Below are positions 20,920 to 31,507 of a stretch of DNA of 64,000 bases, piece after piece. The notes beneath the pieces were generated by a model. It did no database searches. It was not told where the DNA came from and saw nothing but the letters and a program-made list of their open reading frames with translations. Both the position numbers and the translations under genes were made by a program. Source of the stretch: Mannheimia haemolytica (GTDB lineage Bacteria > Pseudomonadota > Gammaproteobacteria > Enterobacterales > Pasteurellaceae). Each line of letters starts with the position of its first letter. Within the stretch, counting starts at the first letter, position 1. The stretch spans positions 62,001 through 126,000 of the forward strand of contig LR134495.1 in NCBI GenBank assembly GCA_900638155.1, in the 5' to 3' direction.

Positions 20920-22191
20920 ATGACAAAAGCAGTAGAATCAAAAATTATCGTTGGTCTTGACATTGGAACATCAAAGGTTGTTGCCGTTGTTGGTGAAGTA
21001 TTACCTGATGGTGTAATTAATGTTATGGGAGCTGGCGTTTGCCCTTCTAAAGGAGTCGATCGAGGTGGCGTTATTGATCTTGATGCTGCCGTTAATTCTA
21101 TTCAAAGAGCCATTGAGCAGGCGGAATCTATTGCCGATTGTCAAATTATGGGTGTAACACTGGCAATCTCAGGTCAGCATATTGTTGGTTTAAATGAAGC
21201 AGGATCATCAACATTATCTGGAGGTATTGTTACCCAAGATAATATTGAAAGTGCTGTGGATATGGCAAAGGCAATTAAATTACAAGATGGCTTAGAAACA
21301 TTACACATGATTCCACAAGAATATCACGTAGATAGATTGCCTGCGACTAAAAATCCAATTGGCTTATCGGGTATGCGTTTACAAGTTCAAGCACACTTAA
21401 TTGCTTGCCATCAAGCTTGGTTAAAAAACTTAAAAAATGCGGTTGAACATGCTAAATTAAAAGTCGATCAAGTTGTATTTTCAGGTCTTGCCTCTAGCTA
21501 TTCTGTTTTAACTGAAGATGAAAAAGAACTGGGTGTTTGCTTAATTGATATTGGTGGCGGTACGATGGATGTACTAGTTTATACCGATGGTGCATTAAGA
21601 TACAGTAAAGTCATTCCATTTGCAGGTAATAACATTACTGATTATTTGGCTCGTGTATTTACGACATCTCGCCCTGAAGCTGAAAGCCTTAAAGTAGGTT
21701 ATGGTAGCGCAATTTCACCTCCAACCCATAATTCAGATAAAAAAATTGAGGTGGCAGGACTAGGTGGAAGGATGGCAAGAACCTTTACTCGCGCGCAAGT
21801 AGCAACCGTTACATCGCAATGTTATAGCGATTTGTTAAAAGTTGTTGAAGAGGAATTAACCCAATTGCGCCATGAACTTTTCCAAAAAGGCATAAAACAA
21901 GAGTTAATTGCCGGTGTAGTCATTACTGGTGGTGGCTCACAAATTGAAGATATTGTAGAATGTGCTAAATCAATTTTTGGTTCACAAGTTCGTGTTGGAT
22001 ATCCACTCAATATTACTGGCTTAACCGATTATGTGAATAAACCACAATATGCAACAGCATTAGGGCTTTTACAATATAGCCACTATAATTATACTGAACA
22101 AGGTACAAGTACAGATTCTAATGAAGATATCTTTGCTCCTATTGGTCGTGGAACCAAGAAAATCATTGACTTCTTCAAATCAAAATTTTAA
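20920..22191 (+). CDS. ftsA: Cell division protein FtsA
   Basis: Actin-like ATPase that tethers FtsZ filaments to the membrane. The 423-residue protein has the phosphate-1 motif [16 protein letters not shown], a 1C domain, the phosphate-2 motif [18 protein letters not shown], the adenosine motif [10 protein letters not shown] and a C-terminal amphipathic membrane-targeting helix ([13 protein letters not shown]). Standard length. Confidence 0.97.
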   Translation: MTKAVESKIIVGLDIGTSKVVAVVGEVLPDGVINVMGAGVCPSKGVDRGGVIDLDAAVNSIQRAIEQAESIADCQIMGVTLAISGQHIVGLNEAGSSTLSGGIVTQDNIESAVDMAKAIKLQDGLETLHMIPQEYHVDRLPATKNPIGLSGMRLQVQAHLIACHQAWLKNLKNAVEHAKLKVDQVVFSGLASSYSVLTEDEKELGVCLIDIGGGTMDVLVYTDGALRYSKVIPFAGNNITDYLARVFTTSRPEAESLKVGYGSAISPPTHNSDKKIEVAGLGGRMARTFTRAQVATVTSQCYSDLLKVVEEELTQLRHELFQKGIKQELIAGVVITGGGSQIEDIVECAKSIFGSQVRVGYPLNITGLTDYVNKPQYATALGLLQYSHYNYTEQGTSTDSNEDIFAPIGRGTKKIIDFFKSKF

Positions 22192-22223
22192 TAGTGTTAA
22201 AATAAACACGCAGGGAGATAAAA

Positions 22224-23471
22224 ATGTTTGAACCTATTATTGAACAAACGCAAGATGCTATCATTAAGGTAGTGGGTGTTGGTGGCGGTGGCGGTAATGC
22301 CGTAGATAGAATGTCTCGCTCTGCCGATGATATTAAAGGTGTTGAATTCTTTGATGTAAATACTGATGCTCAAGTTTTAAGAAAAAGAACCACACGCCAA
22401 ACTATCCAAATTGGAGCAAGTACAACTAAAGGTTTAGGTGCAGGTGCTGATCCAATGGTAGGAAAACAAGCTGCCGAAGAAGATCGTGAGGCTATCGCTA
22501 ATGCATTAAAAGGTGCAAATATGACCTTTATTGCTGTTGGTATGGGTGGAGGTACCGGTACCGGAGCAGCCCCTGTTGTTGCTCAAATTGCTAAAGAGCA
22601 AGGCTCACTAACTGTAGGCGTTGTAACAAAACCTTTCCGCTTCGAAGGTCCTCGCCGTATGCGCTTTGCAGACCAAGGCATTAAAGAGCTTTCTCAATAT
22701 GTTGATTCTCTTATTATCATTCCTAATGATAAATTACGTGGTTTAGGTAAGCAAACAACAGCAGTAGATGCATTTGCCGCAGCAAATGATGTTTTAAGTA
22801 ACTGTGTGCTTGGTATTACCAATATGATTACCAGCTCGGGCGGTTCTACCGGTGCAGATATTAACGTAGACTTCGCTGATGTTCGTACAGTAATGTCTGG
22901 TAAGGGACACGCTATGATTGGTACAGGTTTTGCTGAAGGTGAAGTCGGTGAAGGACGAGCGGAAAAAGCGATGAATGATGCTATTTCTAGTCCATTACTT
23001 GAAAATGTGGATATTTCAGGTGCAAGTGGTATGCTCATCAACATCAGTGCTGGGACAGATTTCTTATTAGAAGAAGTTTATGCTATGATGGACTTAATTT
23101 ATGGTTTTGCAACAGAAGATGCCGCAATTGTATTTGGTTGTAACTATTACCCCGAAATGGATGGAAAAGTAAGTGTAACACTTGTTGCAACAGGAATAGG
23201 CCAACCTGAGGAAGCTCTACATATGCCACATAAGGCTCAGCCAGTATATGCACAGCAAGGAAATCATGTTCAAGCTACACAGCCTACTCAGCCAAACCAT
23301 GCGGTACAACAACCAAACTTTACTCAACCGTCAAGTTATGGTCAGCCAAATCAATTTAGTGGTCAACCACAACCACTACAACAACCTGTGGCTCCAAAAC
23401 CACAATCGGTTGATACAGCACAAATTTTTAACCCAAATTCAATTCCGGGTTTTATGAGAAATAGTCAATAA
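22224..23471 (+). CDS. ftsZ: Cell division GTPase FtsZ
   Basis: Tubulin homologue that forms the Z ring. The 415-residue protein has the GTP-binding N-terminal core (IKVVGVGGGGGNAVDRM), the tubulin signature GMGGGTGTGAAPVVA near 107-121, the T7 loop NVDFADVRTVM, a Gln/Pro-rich disordered linker (about 335-398) and the C-terminal binding peptide SIPGFMRNSQ for FtsA/ZipA. GGGAG lies before the ATG. No transcription terminator separates it from lpxC. Confidence 0.98.
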   Translation: MFEPIIEQTQDAIIKVVGVGGGGGNAVDRMSRSADDIKGVEFFDVNTDAQVLRKRTTRQTIQIGASTTKGLGAGADPMVGKQAAEEDREAIANALKGANMTFIAVGMGGGTGTGAAPVVAQIAKEQGSLTVGVVTKPFRFEGPRRMRFADQGIKELSQYVDSLIIIPNDKLRGLGKQTTAVDAFAAANDVLSNCVLGITNMITSSGGSTGADINVDFADVRTVMSGKGHAMIGTGFAEGEVGEGRAEKAMNDAISSPLLENVDISGASGMLINISAGTDFLLEEVYAMMDLIYGFATEDAAIVFGCNYYPEMDGKVSVTLVATGIGQPEEALHMPHKAQPVYAQQGNHVQATQPTQPNHAVQQPNFTQPSSYGQPNQFSGQPQPLQQPVAPKPQSVDTAQIFNPNSIPGFMRNSQ

Positions 23472-23502
23472 CTTCCACTCATTTCGGAAGTAAGGACAAA
23501 AT

Positions 23503-24423
23503 ATGACTAAACAAAGAACATTAAAACAAGCAGCAAAAGTAACAGGTATTGGCTTACATAGCGGCAAAAAAGTAACCTTAACGTTACGCCCTGCCCCAGC
23601 TAATACAGGAGTTATTTATGCCCGTACCGATTTAGAGCCTGTCGTTTATTTCCCTGCAAGCGCAGACTCTATTCGTGATACACAATTATGCACATGTATG
23701 GTAAATGATGATGGTGTTCGTATTTCAACAGTAGAACATTTAAACGCAGCAATGTCAGCATTAGGCTTAGATAATGTTATTGTTGAAGTAGATGCACCTG
23801 AAATTCCGATTATGGACGGTAGTTCAAGCCCATTTATCTATCTTTTATTAGATGCCGGAATCGAAGAACAAGATGCACCGAAGAAATTTATTCGCATTAA
23901 AGAAACAGTACGCGTTGAAGAAGGCGATAAATGGGCCGAATTAAAACCATACAATAAAGGTTTTAAATTGAACTTCACTATTGACTTTGAGCACCCATTA
24001 ATCCCCAAAAATGTAGGGAGCTATTCCATTGATTTTTCTGCTGAGAACTTTATTCAGCAACTAAGTCGAGCGAGAACCTTTACATTTATGAAGGATGTAG
24101 AATACTTGCAATCTATTGGTCTTGCATTAGGTGGAAGCCTTGATAATGCTATTGTATTAGATGATTACCGAATTCTAAATGAAGACGGTTTACGATTTAA
24201 AGATGAACTGGTTCGCCATAAAATGCTGGATTCGATAGGTGACTTATATATGTGTGGTTATAATATCCTAGGTGAATTTAGTGCATATAAATCAGGTCAT
24301 GGCGTTAATAATAAATTATTAAGAGCTGTATTGGAAAATAAAAACGCTTGGGAGTTTGTTACCTTTGAAGATAAAGCAGAAGTCCCACAAGGTTACCAAG
24401 TACAACAAGAAATTTTTATTTAG
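23503..24423 (+). CDS. lpxC: UDP-3-O-acyl-N-acetylglucosamine deacetylase LpxC
   Basis: Zinc deacetylase catalysing the committed step of lipid A synthesis. The 306-residue protein has [19 protein letters not shown], the zinc site [17 protein letters not shown], the hydrophobic passage [11 protein letters not shown], the second zinc-binding stretch [14 protein letters not shown] and the catalytic GHGVNNKLL. Last gene of the cluster; a strong terminator follows. Confidence 0.97.
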   Translation: MTKQRTLKQAAKVTGIGLHSGKKVTLTLRPAPANTGVIYARTDLEPVVYFPASADSIRDTQLCTCMVNDDGVRISTVEHLNAAMSALGLDNVIVEVDAPEIPIMDGSSSPFIYLLLDAGIEEQDAPKKFIRIKETVRVEEGDKWAELKPYNKGFKLNFTIDFEHPLIPKNVGSYSIDFSAENFIQQLSRARTFTFMKDVEYLQSIGLALGGSLDNAIVLDDYRILNEDGLRFKDELVRHKMLDSIGDLYMCGYNILGEFSAYKSGHGVNNKLLRAVLENKNAWEFVTFEDKAEVPQGYQVQQEIFI

Positions 24424-24434
24424 TCTAAATGCTT

Positions 24435-24464
24435 AAAAGACGAACAGAAATGTTCGTCTTTTTT
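24435..24464 (+). terminator. Terminator at the end of the dcw cluster
   Basis: AAAAGACGAACA-gaaa-TGTTCGTCTTTT followed by TTATT: a strong GC-capped hairpin with a T tract right after lpxC. Confidence 0.9.
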
Positions 24465-24558
24465 ATTTTACAAATCTTTTCCAAAATTTAACCGCTTGTA
24501 AATAGCCTCATTTTCTATTTTTTCTCTCTAATCTATTTACTGTTTAAAAAAACAGTTG

Positions 24559-24578
24559 TACTATATACCTATACAGTT
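24559..24578 (+). promoter_or_regulatory. LexA (SOS) box upstream of recN
   Basis: TACTATATAC followed by CTATACAGTT matches the E. coli consensus TACTGTATAT/ATATACAGTA at 16 of 20 positions, with the CTAT/ACAG half-site core on both sides. It ends 19 bases before the recN ATG. recN is one of the most strongly LexA-controlled genes in gammaproteobacteria. Confidence 0.88.
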
Positions 24579-24597
24579 AATTTTATGTGGGTGTATT

Positions 24598-26280
24598 ATG
24601 CTTACTCAACTTACGATTAATAATTTTGCGATTGTTCGCCATCTTGTTCTTGAATTAAATGAAGGTATGTCTGTCATTACCGGTGAAACCGGTGCTGGGA
24701 AATCAATCGCTATTGATGCCTTAGGGCTATGCTTAGGTTATCGTTCTGAAAGTGGAATGATTAGAAACGGTTCGGACAAAGCAGATATAAGTGCAACCTT
24801 TACTATGCAGCCAACCAGTCCGGCTTATTTATGGCTACAAGAACATGAACTGCTTGATGAAGATAATCCTCAAGAGTGTATCTTACGCCGTATGATTAAT
24901 GTTGATGGACGCTCAAAAGCCTTTGTAAATAACCGATCATTACCTGTTTCACAACTTCGAGAGTTGGGGCAATATCTTATTCATTTAAATGGGCAACATG
25001 CACCACAATTACTCCTAAAAAACGAATATCAACTTGAAATAGTCGATCATTATGCCACGTTACAGCCTTTATTGATGGTGATGGCAAAGCAATATGTGAA
25101 TTGGAAAGAACTGAATAAGCAGGTAAAAAATTTCCAAAAACAGTGCCAAGAAAATGAAGCTCGCAAACAGCTATTAGAATATCAAGTTGAGGAATTAGAT
25201 GAATTTGCAATTAAAGCAAATGAATTTGAAGAAATGGAAGAGAAATACAATATCTTGTCTTCTTCCGAGGAGCTTACTGAAATTTCAGATGAAATCACAC
25301 GCTTATTAAGTGATGATGAAATCAATGCAAATAGTCTGATTTATAAAGCGTTACGCAATGCAGAAAACTTGGCTGAGGTTGATAGCCAATATCAGGGCAT
25401 TTTAGATATGCTTAATGAGGCCCTGATTCAGATTCAAGAAGCAAGCTCCGAAGTGGCTCAATTAGCCAGTAAAATTGAACAAGATCCGGAATTACTACAG
25501 GAGCTGGATAATAGAATTGCACAAACTATATCATTAGCACGCAAACACCATATTCAACCGAATGAATTATGGCAATATCACGCGACATTAAAAGCAGAAC
25601 TACAGGAATTACTGGATTTTGAAGATAATGAAGAACAACTCATTCAAAATGAAAAACAAGCTTACCAAGAGTGTATAACATTAGCAGAAGAAATTTACCA
25701 AAAACGTCTAGATGCCGCACATAAGCTCTCTGAACAAGTAACAAAACAAATTAAACACTTAGCAATGGAAAACGGTGAGTTCTTTATTCATATAGAACAT
25801 AATCTTGAAAAAATGTCTGCAAATGGTGCTGACTATGTCGAGTTTAATTTACGCAGCAATTTAGGACAACAAGCCCAACCACTGGTAAAAATTGCTTCTG
25901 GTGGTGAGCTATCTCGCATTTCTCTGGCAGTACAAGTGCTTACCGCAAATAAACTTTCTACGCCCACTATTATTTTTGATGAAGTTGATGTTGGGATTAG
26001 TGGCTCTGCTGCCACTACAGTCGGAAAGCTACTGCGTAAGCTAGGCGAAAAATGCCAAGTATTATGTGTAACCCATTTACCTCAAGTGGCAAGTTACGGC
26101 AACCAGCAGTTTAATGTACAAAAATATGTAGAAAATAATCAAACTGAAACGCAAATGACATTACTCACAGAAGCAGAGCGTATTCACGCCTTGGCTCGAC
26201 TATTAGGCGGAAGCGAAATCACTGAAACGGTTTTAGCTAATGCAAAAGAAATGCTAAATTTAGCGAAAAATAACGAATAG
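24598..26280 (+). CDS. recN: DNA repair protein RecN
   Basis: SMC-like ATPase that helps in recombinational repair of double-strand breaks. The 560-residue protein has a Walker A (TGETGAGKSIAIDALGLCLG) near residue 27, long coiled-coil arms (about 150-370), the ABC signature KIASGGELSRISLAVQVL and Walker B PTIIFDEVDVGISG. An upstream in-frame ATG at 24556 exists, but the ATG at 24598 matches the family start (MLTQLTINNFAIV), and the LexA box lies between the two, so 24598 is the real start. Confidence 0.97.
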   Translation: MLTQLTINNFAIVRHLVLELNEGMSVITGETGAGKSIAIDALGLCLGYRSESGMIRNGSDKADISATFTMQPTSPAYLWLQEHELLDEDNPQECILRRMINVDGRSKAFVNNRSLPVSQLRELGQYLIHLNGQHAPQLLLKNEYQLEIVDHYATLQPLLMVMAKQYVNWKELNKQVKNFQKQCQENEARKQLLEYQVEELDEFAIKANEFEEMEEKYNILSSSEELTEISDEITRLLSDDEINANSLIYKALRNAENLAEVDSQYQGILDMLNEALIQIQEASSEVAQLASKIEQDPELLQELDNRIAQTISLARKHHIQPNELWQYHATLKAELQELLDFEDNEEQLIQNEKQAYQECITLAEEIYQKRLDAAHKLSEQVTKQIKHLAMENGEFFIHIEHNLEKMSANGADYVEFNLRSNLGQQAQPLVKIASGGELSRISLAVQVLTANKLSTPTIIFDEVDVGISGSAATTVGKLLRKLGEKCQVLCVTHLPQVASYGNQQFNVQKYVENNQTETQMTLLTEAERIHALARLLGGSEITETVLANAKEMLNLAKNNE

Positions 26281-26291
26281 CCAAAAAGAAA

Positions 26292-26319
26292 AATCGCATC
26301 AATGAATATTGATGCGATT
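26292..26319 (-). terminator. Terminator of tRNA-Ala
   Basis: AATCGCATCAA / TTGATGCGATT hairpin. Read on the minus strand it is followed by TTTTCTTTTT, so it ends the tRNA-Ala transcript; it may also stop recN transcription. Confidence 0.75.
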
Positions 26320-26326
26320 ATGAATT

Positions 26327-26402
<76 letters not shown>

Positions 26403-26481
26403 TTAATACAAGCAGAATAATATGCTTTCCGCTTGAAGATGTCAATGGCTTTAATCAAGCAAGGTGTTGATTGATTAAAAA

Positions 26482-27921
26482 CTAGCTATTCGCCTGAATA
26501 AACGTAATCGCTTTTTGTAAACGAGCTAAGGTTCTCTCTTTGCCGACTAATTTTGCCATAATATCCATTGATGGAGATTGCCCACTTCCTGTTACCGCCA
26601 AACGGAACGGCATACCGACTTTGCCCATACCGATTTCCAGCTCAGCGGCAGTTTGGTTCATTGCCTCGTGGATATTTTCCACCGTCCAGTCGTTGCAAGC
26701 GGTCAGTTTTTCCAATAATTTTGCAAGGGGCGCAATCGCTTCCGCTTTGAAGTTTTTAGCAGCGGCTTTTTCGTCATAGGTCTCAAACTCTTCATAGAAA
26801 TAACGGCTGCTTTCGGCAAGCTCTTTTAAGGTTTTGCAACGTTCGCCTAACACCGGAATGATCTCTTCCAATGCCACACCGTTTTGGTAGTTGATACCTT
26901 GATGTTGCATATGCCATTCAAGGTGTTTCGCCACATAGCTTGGCTCAAGCGCACGAATATAGTGCTGGTTCAGCCACTGCAATTTTTCGGTATTGAAGGC
27001 ACTTGCCGATTTGCTTACAGAATGAATATCGAAAAGCTCAATCATCTCTTGACGTGAGAAGATTTCTTGATCGCCGTGTCCCCAGCCTAAACGCACGAGG
27101 TAGTTAATCAGCGCCTCAGGCAGATAGCCGTCATCACGATACTGCATTACGCTCACCGCACCGTGACGTTTGGAGAGTTTTTGCCCGTCATCGCCGTTGA
27201 TCATTGAAACGTGCGCATAGGTCGGAATTGGCGCACCTAAGGCTTTCAAAATGTTGATTTGGCGAGGGGTGTTGTTGATATGGTCTTCGCCCCTAACAAC
27301 GTGGGTGATGCCCATATCCCAGTCGTCCACCACCACACAGAAATTGTAGGTTGGTGAACCGTCTGTACGGCGAATAATTAAGTCGTCCAATTCGCTGTTG
27401 GCGATTTCAATTCGTCCACGCACTGCATCTTCAAACACCACCGAACCGACCGTTGGGTTTTTAAAACGTACAACGTGTGGCTGGCTTGGGTCATTTTGTG
27501 GATTGTGTAAGCAGTGCTGATCGTATTTCGCTTTCTCTTTATTTGCTTCTTGTTGCGCACGCACTTCGTCTAAACGCTCTTTCGAGCAGTAGCAACGGTA
27601 TGCCGTGCCGGCTTCTAACATTTGGTCGATCACTTGGTTATAGCGGTCGAAACGCTTGGTTTGGAAGTATGGGCCGTGTTCCCACGCTAAATCCAGCCAT
27701 TCCATACCTTCTAAAATAGCGGCAGTTGCCTCAGGGGTTGAGCGTTCAAGATCGGTATCTTCAATCCGCAGCACAAATTCGCCTTGGTGATGTTTAGCGT
27801 ATAACCAAGAGTAGAGTGCGGTTCTCGCCCCTCCTACGTGCAAGTAGCCGGTTGGGCTAGGGGCAAAACGGGTGCGGACTTTTACATTCGGATCTAAGGG
27901 GAAAAGGGTTTCAATTTTCAT
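26482..27921 (-). CDS. gltX: Glutamyl-tRNA synthetase GltX
   Basis: Class I aminoacyl-tRNA synthetase charging tRNA-Glu. The 479-residue protein has the HIGH-type motif [18 protein letters not shown] near residue 20, [19 protein letters not shown], and the KMSKS-type motif KLSKRHGA near 250, followed by the C-terminal anticodon-binding domain. It carries cysteines typical of a zinc-binding insertion (CYCSKERL and QHCLHN). It sits between tRNA-Ala and the tRNA-Val cluster, as in E. coli (alaWX-gltX-valUXY). Confidence 0.97.
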   Translation of the reverse strand: MKIETLFPLDPNVKVRTRFAPSPTGYLHVGGARTALYSWLYAKHHQGEFVLRIEDTDLERSTPEATAAILEGMEWLDLAWEHGPYFQTKRFDRYNQVIDQMLEAGTAYRCYCSKERLDEVRAQQEANKEKAKYDQHCLHNPQNDPSQPHVVRFKNPTVGSVVFEDAVRGRIEIANSELDDLIIRRTDGSPTYNFCVVVDDWDMGITHVVRGEDHINNTPRQINILKALGAPIPTYAHVSMINGDDGQKLSKRHGAVSVMQYRDDGYLPEALINYLVRLGWGHGDQEIFSRQEMIELFDIHSVSKSASAFNTEKLQWLNQHYIRALEPSYVAKHLEWHMQHQGINYQNGVALEEIIPVLGERCKTLKELAESSRYFYEEFETYDEKAAAKNFKAEAIAPLAKLLEKLTACNDWTVENIHEAMNQTAAELEIGMGKVGMPFRLAVTGSGQSPSMDIMAKLVGKERTLARLQKAITFIQANS

Positions 27922-28051
27922 TTTATATTGCCTAATTGATGATTCTTAAGAAAAACTTGTCTATTTTACTATGCTTAAGGGTGAATCATAGTAAAAAATT
28001 AAATTTGTGGGGTAAAAAATCAGCAAACGGGGTGAAAAGAATAAAAAGGGT

Positions 28052-28079
28052 TTGACGAAACAGCAAAAATCTCTATAAT
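28052..28079 (+). promoter_or_regulatory. Promoter of the tRNA-Val cluster
   Basis: TTGACG (28052-28057) and TATAAT (28074-28079) with a 16-base spacer: five of six and six of six matches to the sigma-70 boxes, ending 16 bases before the first tRNA-Val. Confidence 0.85.
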
Positions 28080-28095
28080 TCACTTCCACAACAAC

Positions 28096-28171
28096 GGGCG
28101 ATTAGCTCAGTTGGGAGAGCACCTCCCTTACAAGGAGGGGGTCACTGGTTCGAGACCGGTATCGCCCACCA
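28096..28171 (+). tRNA. tRNA-Val (anticodon TAC), copy 1
   Basis: 76-base cloverleaf: GGGCGAT acceptor, AGCTCAGTTGGGAGAGC D-arm, CTCCC-TTACAAG-GAGG anticodon arm with TAC, GGTTCGAGACC T-arm, encoded CCA. The flanks ACAACAAC (28088-28095) and CGTTGTTGT (28189-28197) are complementary to each other. Confidence 0.98.
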
Positions 28172-28219
28172 CTTAAACTCAAGTGTTTCGTTGTTGTATT
28201 ACAATCTAATTTTGAAAAC

Positions 28220-28295
28220 GGGCGATTAGCTCAGTTGGGAGAGCACCTCCCTTACAAGGAGGGGGTCACTGGTTCGAGACCGGTATCGCCCACCA
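28220..28295 (+). tRNA. tRNA-Val (anticodon TAC), copy 2
   Basis: Identical to copy 1 over the 76 bases. The flanks TTTGAAAACG (28211-28220, including the first tRNA base) and CGTTTTCAAA (28313-28322) are perfectly complementary but differ from those of copy 1. Confidence 0.98.
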
Positions 28296-28347
28296 CTTCA
28301 ACTTAAGTGTTTCGTTTTCAAATTCCCTTTGATTTTAAGTCTCAAGT

Positions 28348-28423
28348 GGGCGATTAGCTCAGTTGGGAGAGCACCTCCCTTACAAGGAGGGGGTCACTGG
28401 TTCGAGACCGGTATCGCCCACCA
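28348..28423 (+). tRNA. tRNA-Val (anticodon TAC), copy 3
   Basis: Identical to copies 1 and 2. The upstream GATTTTAAGTCTCAAGTGG (from 28331) and downstream CCACTTAAGACTAAAATC (28421-28438) are complementary with one bulge and one mismatch. Confidence 0.98.
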
Positions 28424-28471
28424 CTTAAGACTAAAATCATAAACTTCAAATGACGATTTTTCGTATCTGAA

Positions 28472-28547
28472 GGGCGATTAGCTCAGTTGGGAGAGCACCT
28501 CCCTTACAAGGAGGGGGTCACTGGTTCGAGACCGGTATCGCCCACCA
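28472..28547 (+). tRNA. tRNA-Val (anticodon TAC), copy 4
   Basis: Identical to the other three copies. The flanks show no obvious mutual complementarity. The following 150 bases to mltF hold no gene that I can support. Confidence 0.98.
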
Positions 28548-28700
28548 TCTATTTTGTTTAAAGCCTAAAACTTATATCATAATCTAAATAATCCCTCTAA
28601 AGTCACAACTAAAAAGGGAAAATAAATTCAGATGGTCTGTTGCATCTGCATAAATGCCTTTCTACGTGCAGAAATTAATCTTTTTCTATCTTTAATTTGC

Positions 28701-30194
28701 TTAATTTGACGCAGGCGTAATTTCCTTGTCGGTAGGGATTTCTTTTTCTTCAATTTTCTCATAATAAGAATTCTCCTGTTTTATTTGACCATCTGATAAA
28801 TTTTCTTGTTCTTGTATCTTTTGCTCTTCAACTCGTTGATAATTAATAATACTACCATAATAACGCCGTATATTTTCAACATACTGTAATGCTTCATATC
28901 CTCGAGCATAGCCGTATTTTAGATTAGCATAATAACGTTTTTCCGCAAGCAATGGCAGATTCTTTTTAACATCAAGCCAATTATCCGGATCACCACCAAG
29001 TTGTTTTGTTAATCGACGAAGATCCAATAAGTGCCCCAATCCCATATTATACGCTGCTAGGCTATACCAAATTCTATCTGCTTGAGGAATGGTTTCCGGC
29101 ATTTGTCTCATTAACATATGTAAATATTCAGAGCCAGCTTTGATACTTTGTGCAGGATTAGTTCTATCAGAAATTTTCATTCTATCGGCCGTATCTTTTG
29201 TCAACATCATAATTCCCCGCACTCCGGTTGGAGAAGTTGCATTAGGATCCCAATGAGACTCCTGATAGGCGATAGCCGCCAACATTTGCCATTCTAATTC
29301 ACCTTTATGTGCCCGAAAAAGGGGTTCATATTTAGGTAAAATAGTTTTAATTGCATTCAAATAGCTCTGAATATCCACATAATCAAACTTAGCTAAATGA
29401 TTAAAATATTTCTCTTCTATTCTTGATATCAGCCCAGTTTCCATAGAATAAGACATAAAATCCAGTAATGCAGACTGCAACTCGCTATAAGAACTGTTAG
29501 CTAAATACCATAACACTGGATTTTCATCTGTTAAGTCAAATCCCACCGCTAAATTAGGATTAATATGCTGTGCAGCAGAAATATCAACCGACATTGCTAT
29601 TGTATGTGAAATTTCACCTTGTGCGACCTTTAGCAATAGCTCTTCTTGTGTAAATTTATCCGAGATCTGCCATTTTAATTCCGGATTATCCACCTTAAGC
29701 TGATTTAATATCGGAATTACCGCAGAACCTGCTGGAATAATCACATTTTCCCGCAAATCGGAAAGTCGATATGGTCTAGCACTTCCCTTTTTATAAACAA
29801 GCTGCCAAGAAGCCGAATAATAGGAAGGACCTATCTGAAATTCATCATTTAATTCAGAATGGTAAAGCAGTCCAGCCGCAGCAATATCAATATCATTATT
29901 TCTTAATGCTTCAAACAATTTTTCGCTACTGTCATAAGTTTTAATATCAAGATTGACCTTTAAATATTGCGCAAATGCCGTCGCTAAATCATATTCAATT
30001 CCACTTTTTCCTTCAGGACCAACAAAATAAGAAAGTGGATGATTGATCATTCCAACCTTTAACATTTTACTTTGCTGAATTTGCGTATAATGATTTGCTT
30101 CTGAATGAATGATTTTTTGCCAAGGAAAAATCATATCCCAAGCCCACAGTAACAATGCTACAGCAATAAAAAGGCGAGCAATTAATCCTTTCAA
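28701..30194 (-). CDS. mltF: Membrane-bound lytic murein transglycosylase F
   Basis: Outer-membrane-associated enzyme that cleaves peptidoglycan glycan strands, forming 1,6-anhydroMurNAc. The 497-residue protein has an N-terminal hydrophobic segment ([16 protein letters not shown]), a periplasmic solute-binding-protein-like regulatory domain (about 45-265; [32 protein letters not shown]), and a C-terminal family 1E transglycosylase domain with the catalytic Glu in [19 protein letters not shown] near 313 and [13 protein letters not shown]. The C-terminal tail is Glu/Lys-rich. No lipobox cysteine is visible. Confidence 0.95.
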   Translation of the reverse strand: MKGLIARLFIAVALLLWAWDMIFPWQKIIHSEANHYTQIQQSKMLKVGMINHPLSYFVGPEGKSGIEYDLATAFAQYLKVNLDIKTYDSSEKLFEALRNNDIDIAAAGLLYHSELNDEFQIGPSYYSASWQLVYKKGSARPYRLSDLRENVIIPAGSAVIPILNQLKVDNPELKWQISDKFTQEELLLKVAQGEISHTIAMSVDISAAQHINPNLAVGFDLTDENPVLWYLANSSYSELQSALLDFMSYSMETGLISRIEEKYFNHLAKFDYVDIQSYLNAIKTILPKYEPLFRAHKGELEWQMLAAIAYQESHWDPNATSPTGVRGIMMLTKDTADRMKISDRTNPAQSIKAGSEYLHMLMRQMPETIPQADRIWYSLAAYNMGLGHLLDLRRLTKQLGGDPDNWLDVKKNLPLLAEKRYYANLKYGYARGYEALQYVENIRRYYGSIINYQRVEEQKIQEQENLSDGQIKQENSYYEKIEEKEIPTDKEITPASN

Positions 30195-30322
30195 TTTAAA
30201 ATCCTCATTATTTCAACTAAGCATTAAGCCTATCTGAAATTACAAATTAACAGAATAATACTTTATAGTTTAATTATTTAATAAAAAAACAAAAGGGGAA
30301 TATAATGGATATAATATAGAAA

Positions 30323-30399
30323 TGGCGCACCCGAGAGGATTCGAACCTCTGACCGCTCGGTTCGTAGCCGAGTACTCTATCCAGCTGAGCTACGGGTGC
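30323..30399 (-). tRNA. tRNA-Arg (anticodon ACG), copy 1
   Basis: 77-base cloverleaf on the minus strand: GCACCCG acceptor, AGCTCAGCTGGATAGAGT D-arm, CTCGG-CTACGAA-CCGAG anticodon arm (ACG, read as ICG), GGTTCGAATCC T-arm, encoded CCA. Close to the E. coli argV/Y/Z/Q product. Confidence 0.98.
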
Positions 30400-30470
30400 G
30401 TATATTTGAATTGTAAGTTTATTTAGTATTATCAGCAACCATTTTAATTTGAATAGAGCAAAAATTAAAA

Positions 30471-30547
30471 TGGCGCACCCGAGAGGATTCGAACCTCTGA
30501 CCGCTCGGTTCGTAGCCGAGTACTCTATCCAGCTGAGCTACGGGTGC
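30471..30547 (-). tRNA. tRNA-Arg (anticodon ACG), copy 2
   Basis: Identical to the copy at 30323-30399. It lies 13 bases after tRNA-Ser in transcription order, so Ser-Arg-Arg form one transcript, as in the E. coli serV-argVYZQ operon. Confidence 0.98.
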
Positions 30548-30560
30548 GTGATAAAGTAAA

Positions 30561-30655
30561 TGGCGGTGAGAGAGGGATTCGAACCCTCGATAGAGCTTTT
30601 TAACCCTATACTCCCTTAGCAGGGGAGCGCCTTCAGCCTGCTCGGCCATCTCACC
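30561..30655 (-). tRNA. tRNA-Ser (anticodon GCT)
   Basis: 95-base tRNA with a long variable arm: GGTGAGA acceptor, CTCCC-CTGCTAA-GGGAG anticodon arm (GCT), GGTTCGAATCC T-arm, encoded CCA. First gene of the Ser-Arg-Arg transcript. Confidence 0.98.
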
Positions 30656-30817
30656 ACTCACTGTGTCTGTGGGCGCCATATTACTAGAATTTAAAAAGAT
30701 GTCAAATTCTTTTTCCTGAAAATTGAAAAATCCCGAGTGTTTGCCTATTGAATAAACAAAACGCTGTTTTTTTAAGTTTCATAGAATAAATATTAAACAT
30801 TTCATACGGTTATAAAA

Positions 30818-30850
30818 AAGCGGTAAAATTTTTTAAAAATTTTACCGCTT
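30818..30850. terminator. Palindromic uptake-signal pair downstream of the lipoprotein gene
   Basis: AAGCGGTAAAATTTTT and AAAAATTTTACCGCTT form a near-perfect palindrome of two face-to-face uptake signals. It follows the stop of the lipoprotein gene on the minus strand. Confidence 0.65.
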
Positions 30851-30863
30851 GTCATAGCTTAAC

Positions 30864-31415
30864 TTATTTATGCTTTTTGGTTTTACCTTTAGATTGCGAT
30901 TTATTTTCATCTTCAGCAATCGTTTTTACACAAAGGTGCAATATTTGCTCAACCCCATTTTTGATATACTCATCTCCACGAACTTTGTTCTTCTGTAAAT
31001 CTAACATCGCATCGTGAATGCCCTGGGTCATACTCGCTGGTTGAACAAGCCCCCAACAATTAGGATCTAAATGATTGAAATTTGCCTGCAAATCTGCGGC
31101 ATAAATCACACCACTATAATAAGCATACACATTATGGTCTAACATTCGATTAATCGTTATTGCTCTAATTTGCTCAATTGGCAATGTAACCTTTTTAGTG
31201 TACCAATCATTTACCCCATTCATAAAGGAATTGATATCATAGCTTTCATTTACTCTATCCGCATAAGTCTGAGCCGTTGCACCATAAGCAATAGCATAAG
31301 ATTTCTGATCAACATCATTATCATTTAAACGTGTCCAACCGCTTTTATTCGATGAACAAGCTGCTAAAAAAACAGCGGTGGAAAAACCCAGAATGGATTT
31401 CATTATACCTTTCAT
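30864..31415 (-). CDS. Lipoprotein of unknown function
   Basis: I do not recognise this family. The 183-residue protein starts MKGIMKSILGFSTAVFLAAC-SS, a lipoprotein signal peptide with the lipobox LAAC, so it is lipidated and exported; Ser at +2 predicts the outer membrane. The mature part is mostly helical with two cysteines (NCWGLVQ and HLCVKTI) and ends in a Lys-rich tail. An ATG at 31421 is also in frame, but the one at 31415 lies 8 bases after AAGGAG, a better distance. The gene is divergent from thyA. Confidence 0.8.
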   Translation of the reverse strand: MKGIMKSILGFSTAVFLAACSSNKSGWTRLNDNDVDQKSYAIAYGATAQTYADRVNESYDINSFMNGVNDWYTKKVTLPIEQIRAITINRMLDHNVYAYYSGVIYAADLQANFNHLDPNCWGLVQPASMTQGIHDAMLDLQKNKVRGDEYIKNGVEQILHLCVKTIAEDENKSQSKGKTKKHK

Positions 31416-31507
31416 ATCCATAACTCCTTATTGTGTTGTGTCATAAAGTTTTAGCTATTTTACCGAATAAATGGCAAAATTACCTAAAATTTTTTATGAG
31501 GTAAATA

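Noticed and set aside
26450..26479. Inverted repeat TTTAATCAA / TTGATTAAA after gltX as a terminator
   Set aside because: AT-only stem with no T tract on the minus strand; too weak to call.
28096..28547. Four identical 76-base units with spacers, at first glance like a repeat array
   Set aside because: Each unit is a complete tRNA-Val; the unit is far longer than CRISPR repeats and no cas gene is near.
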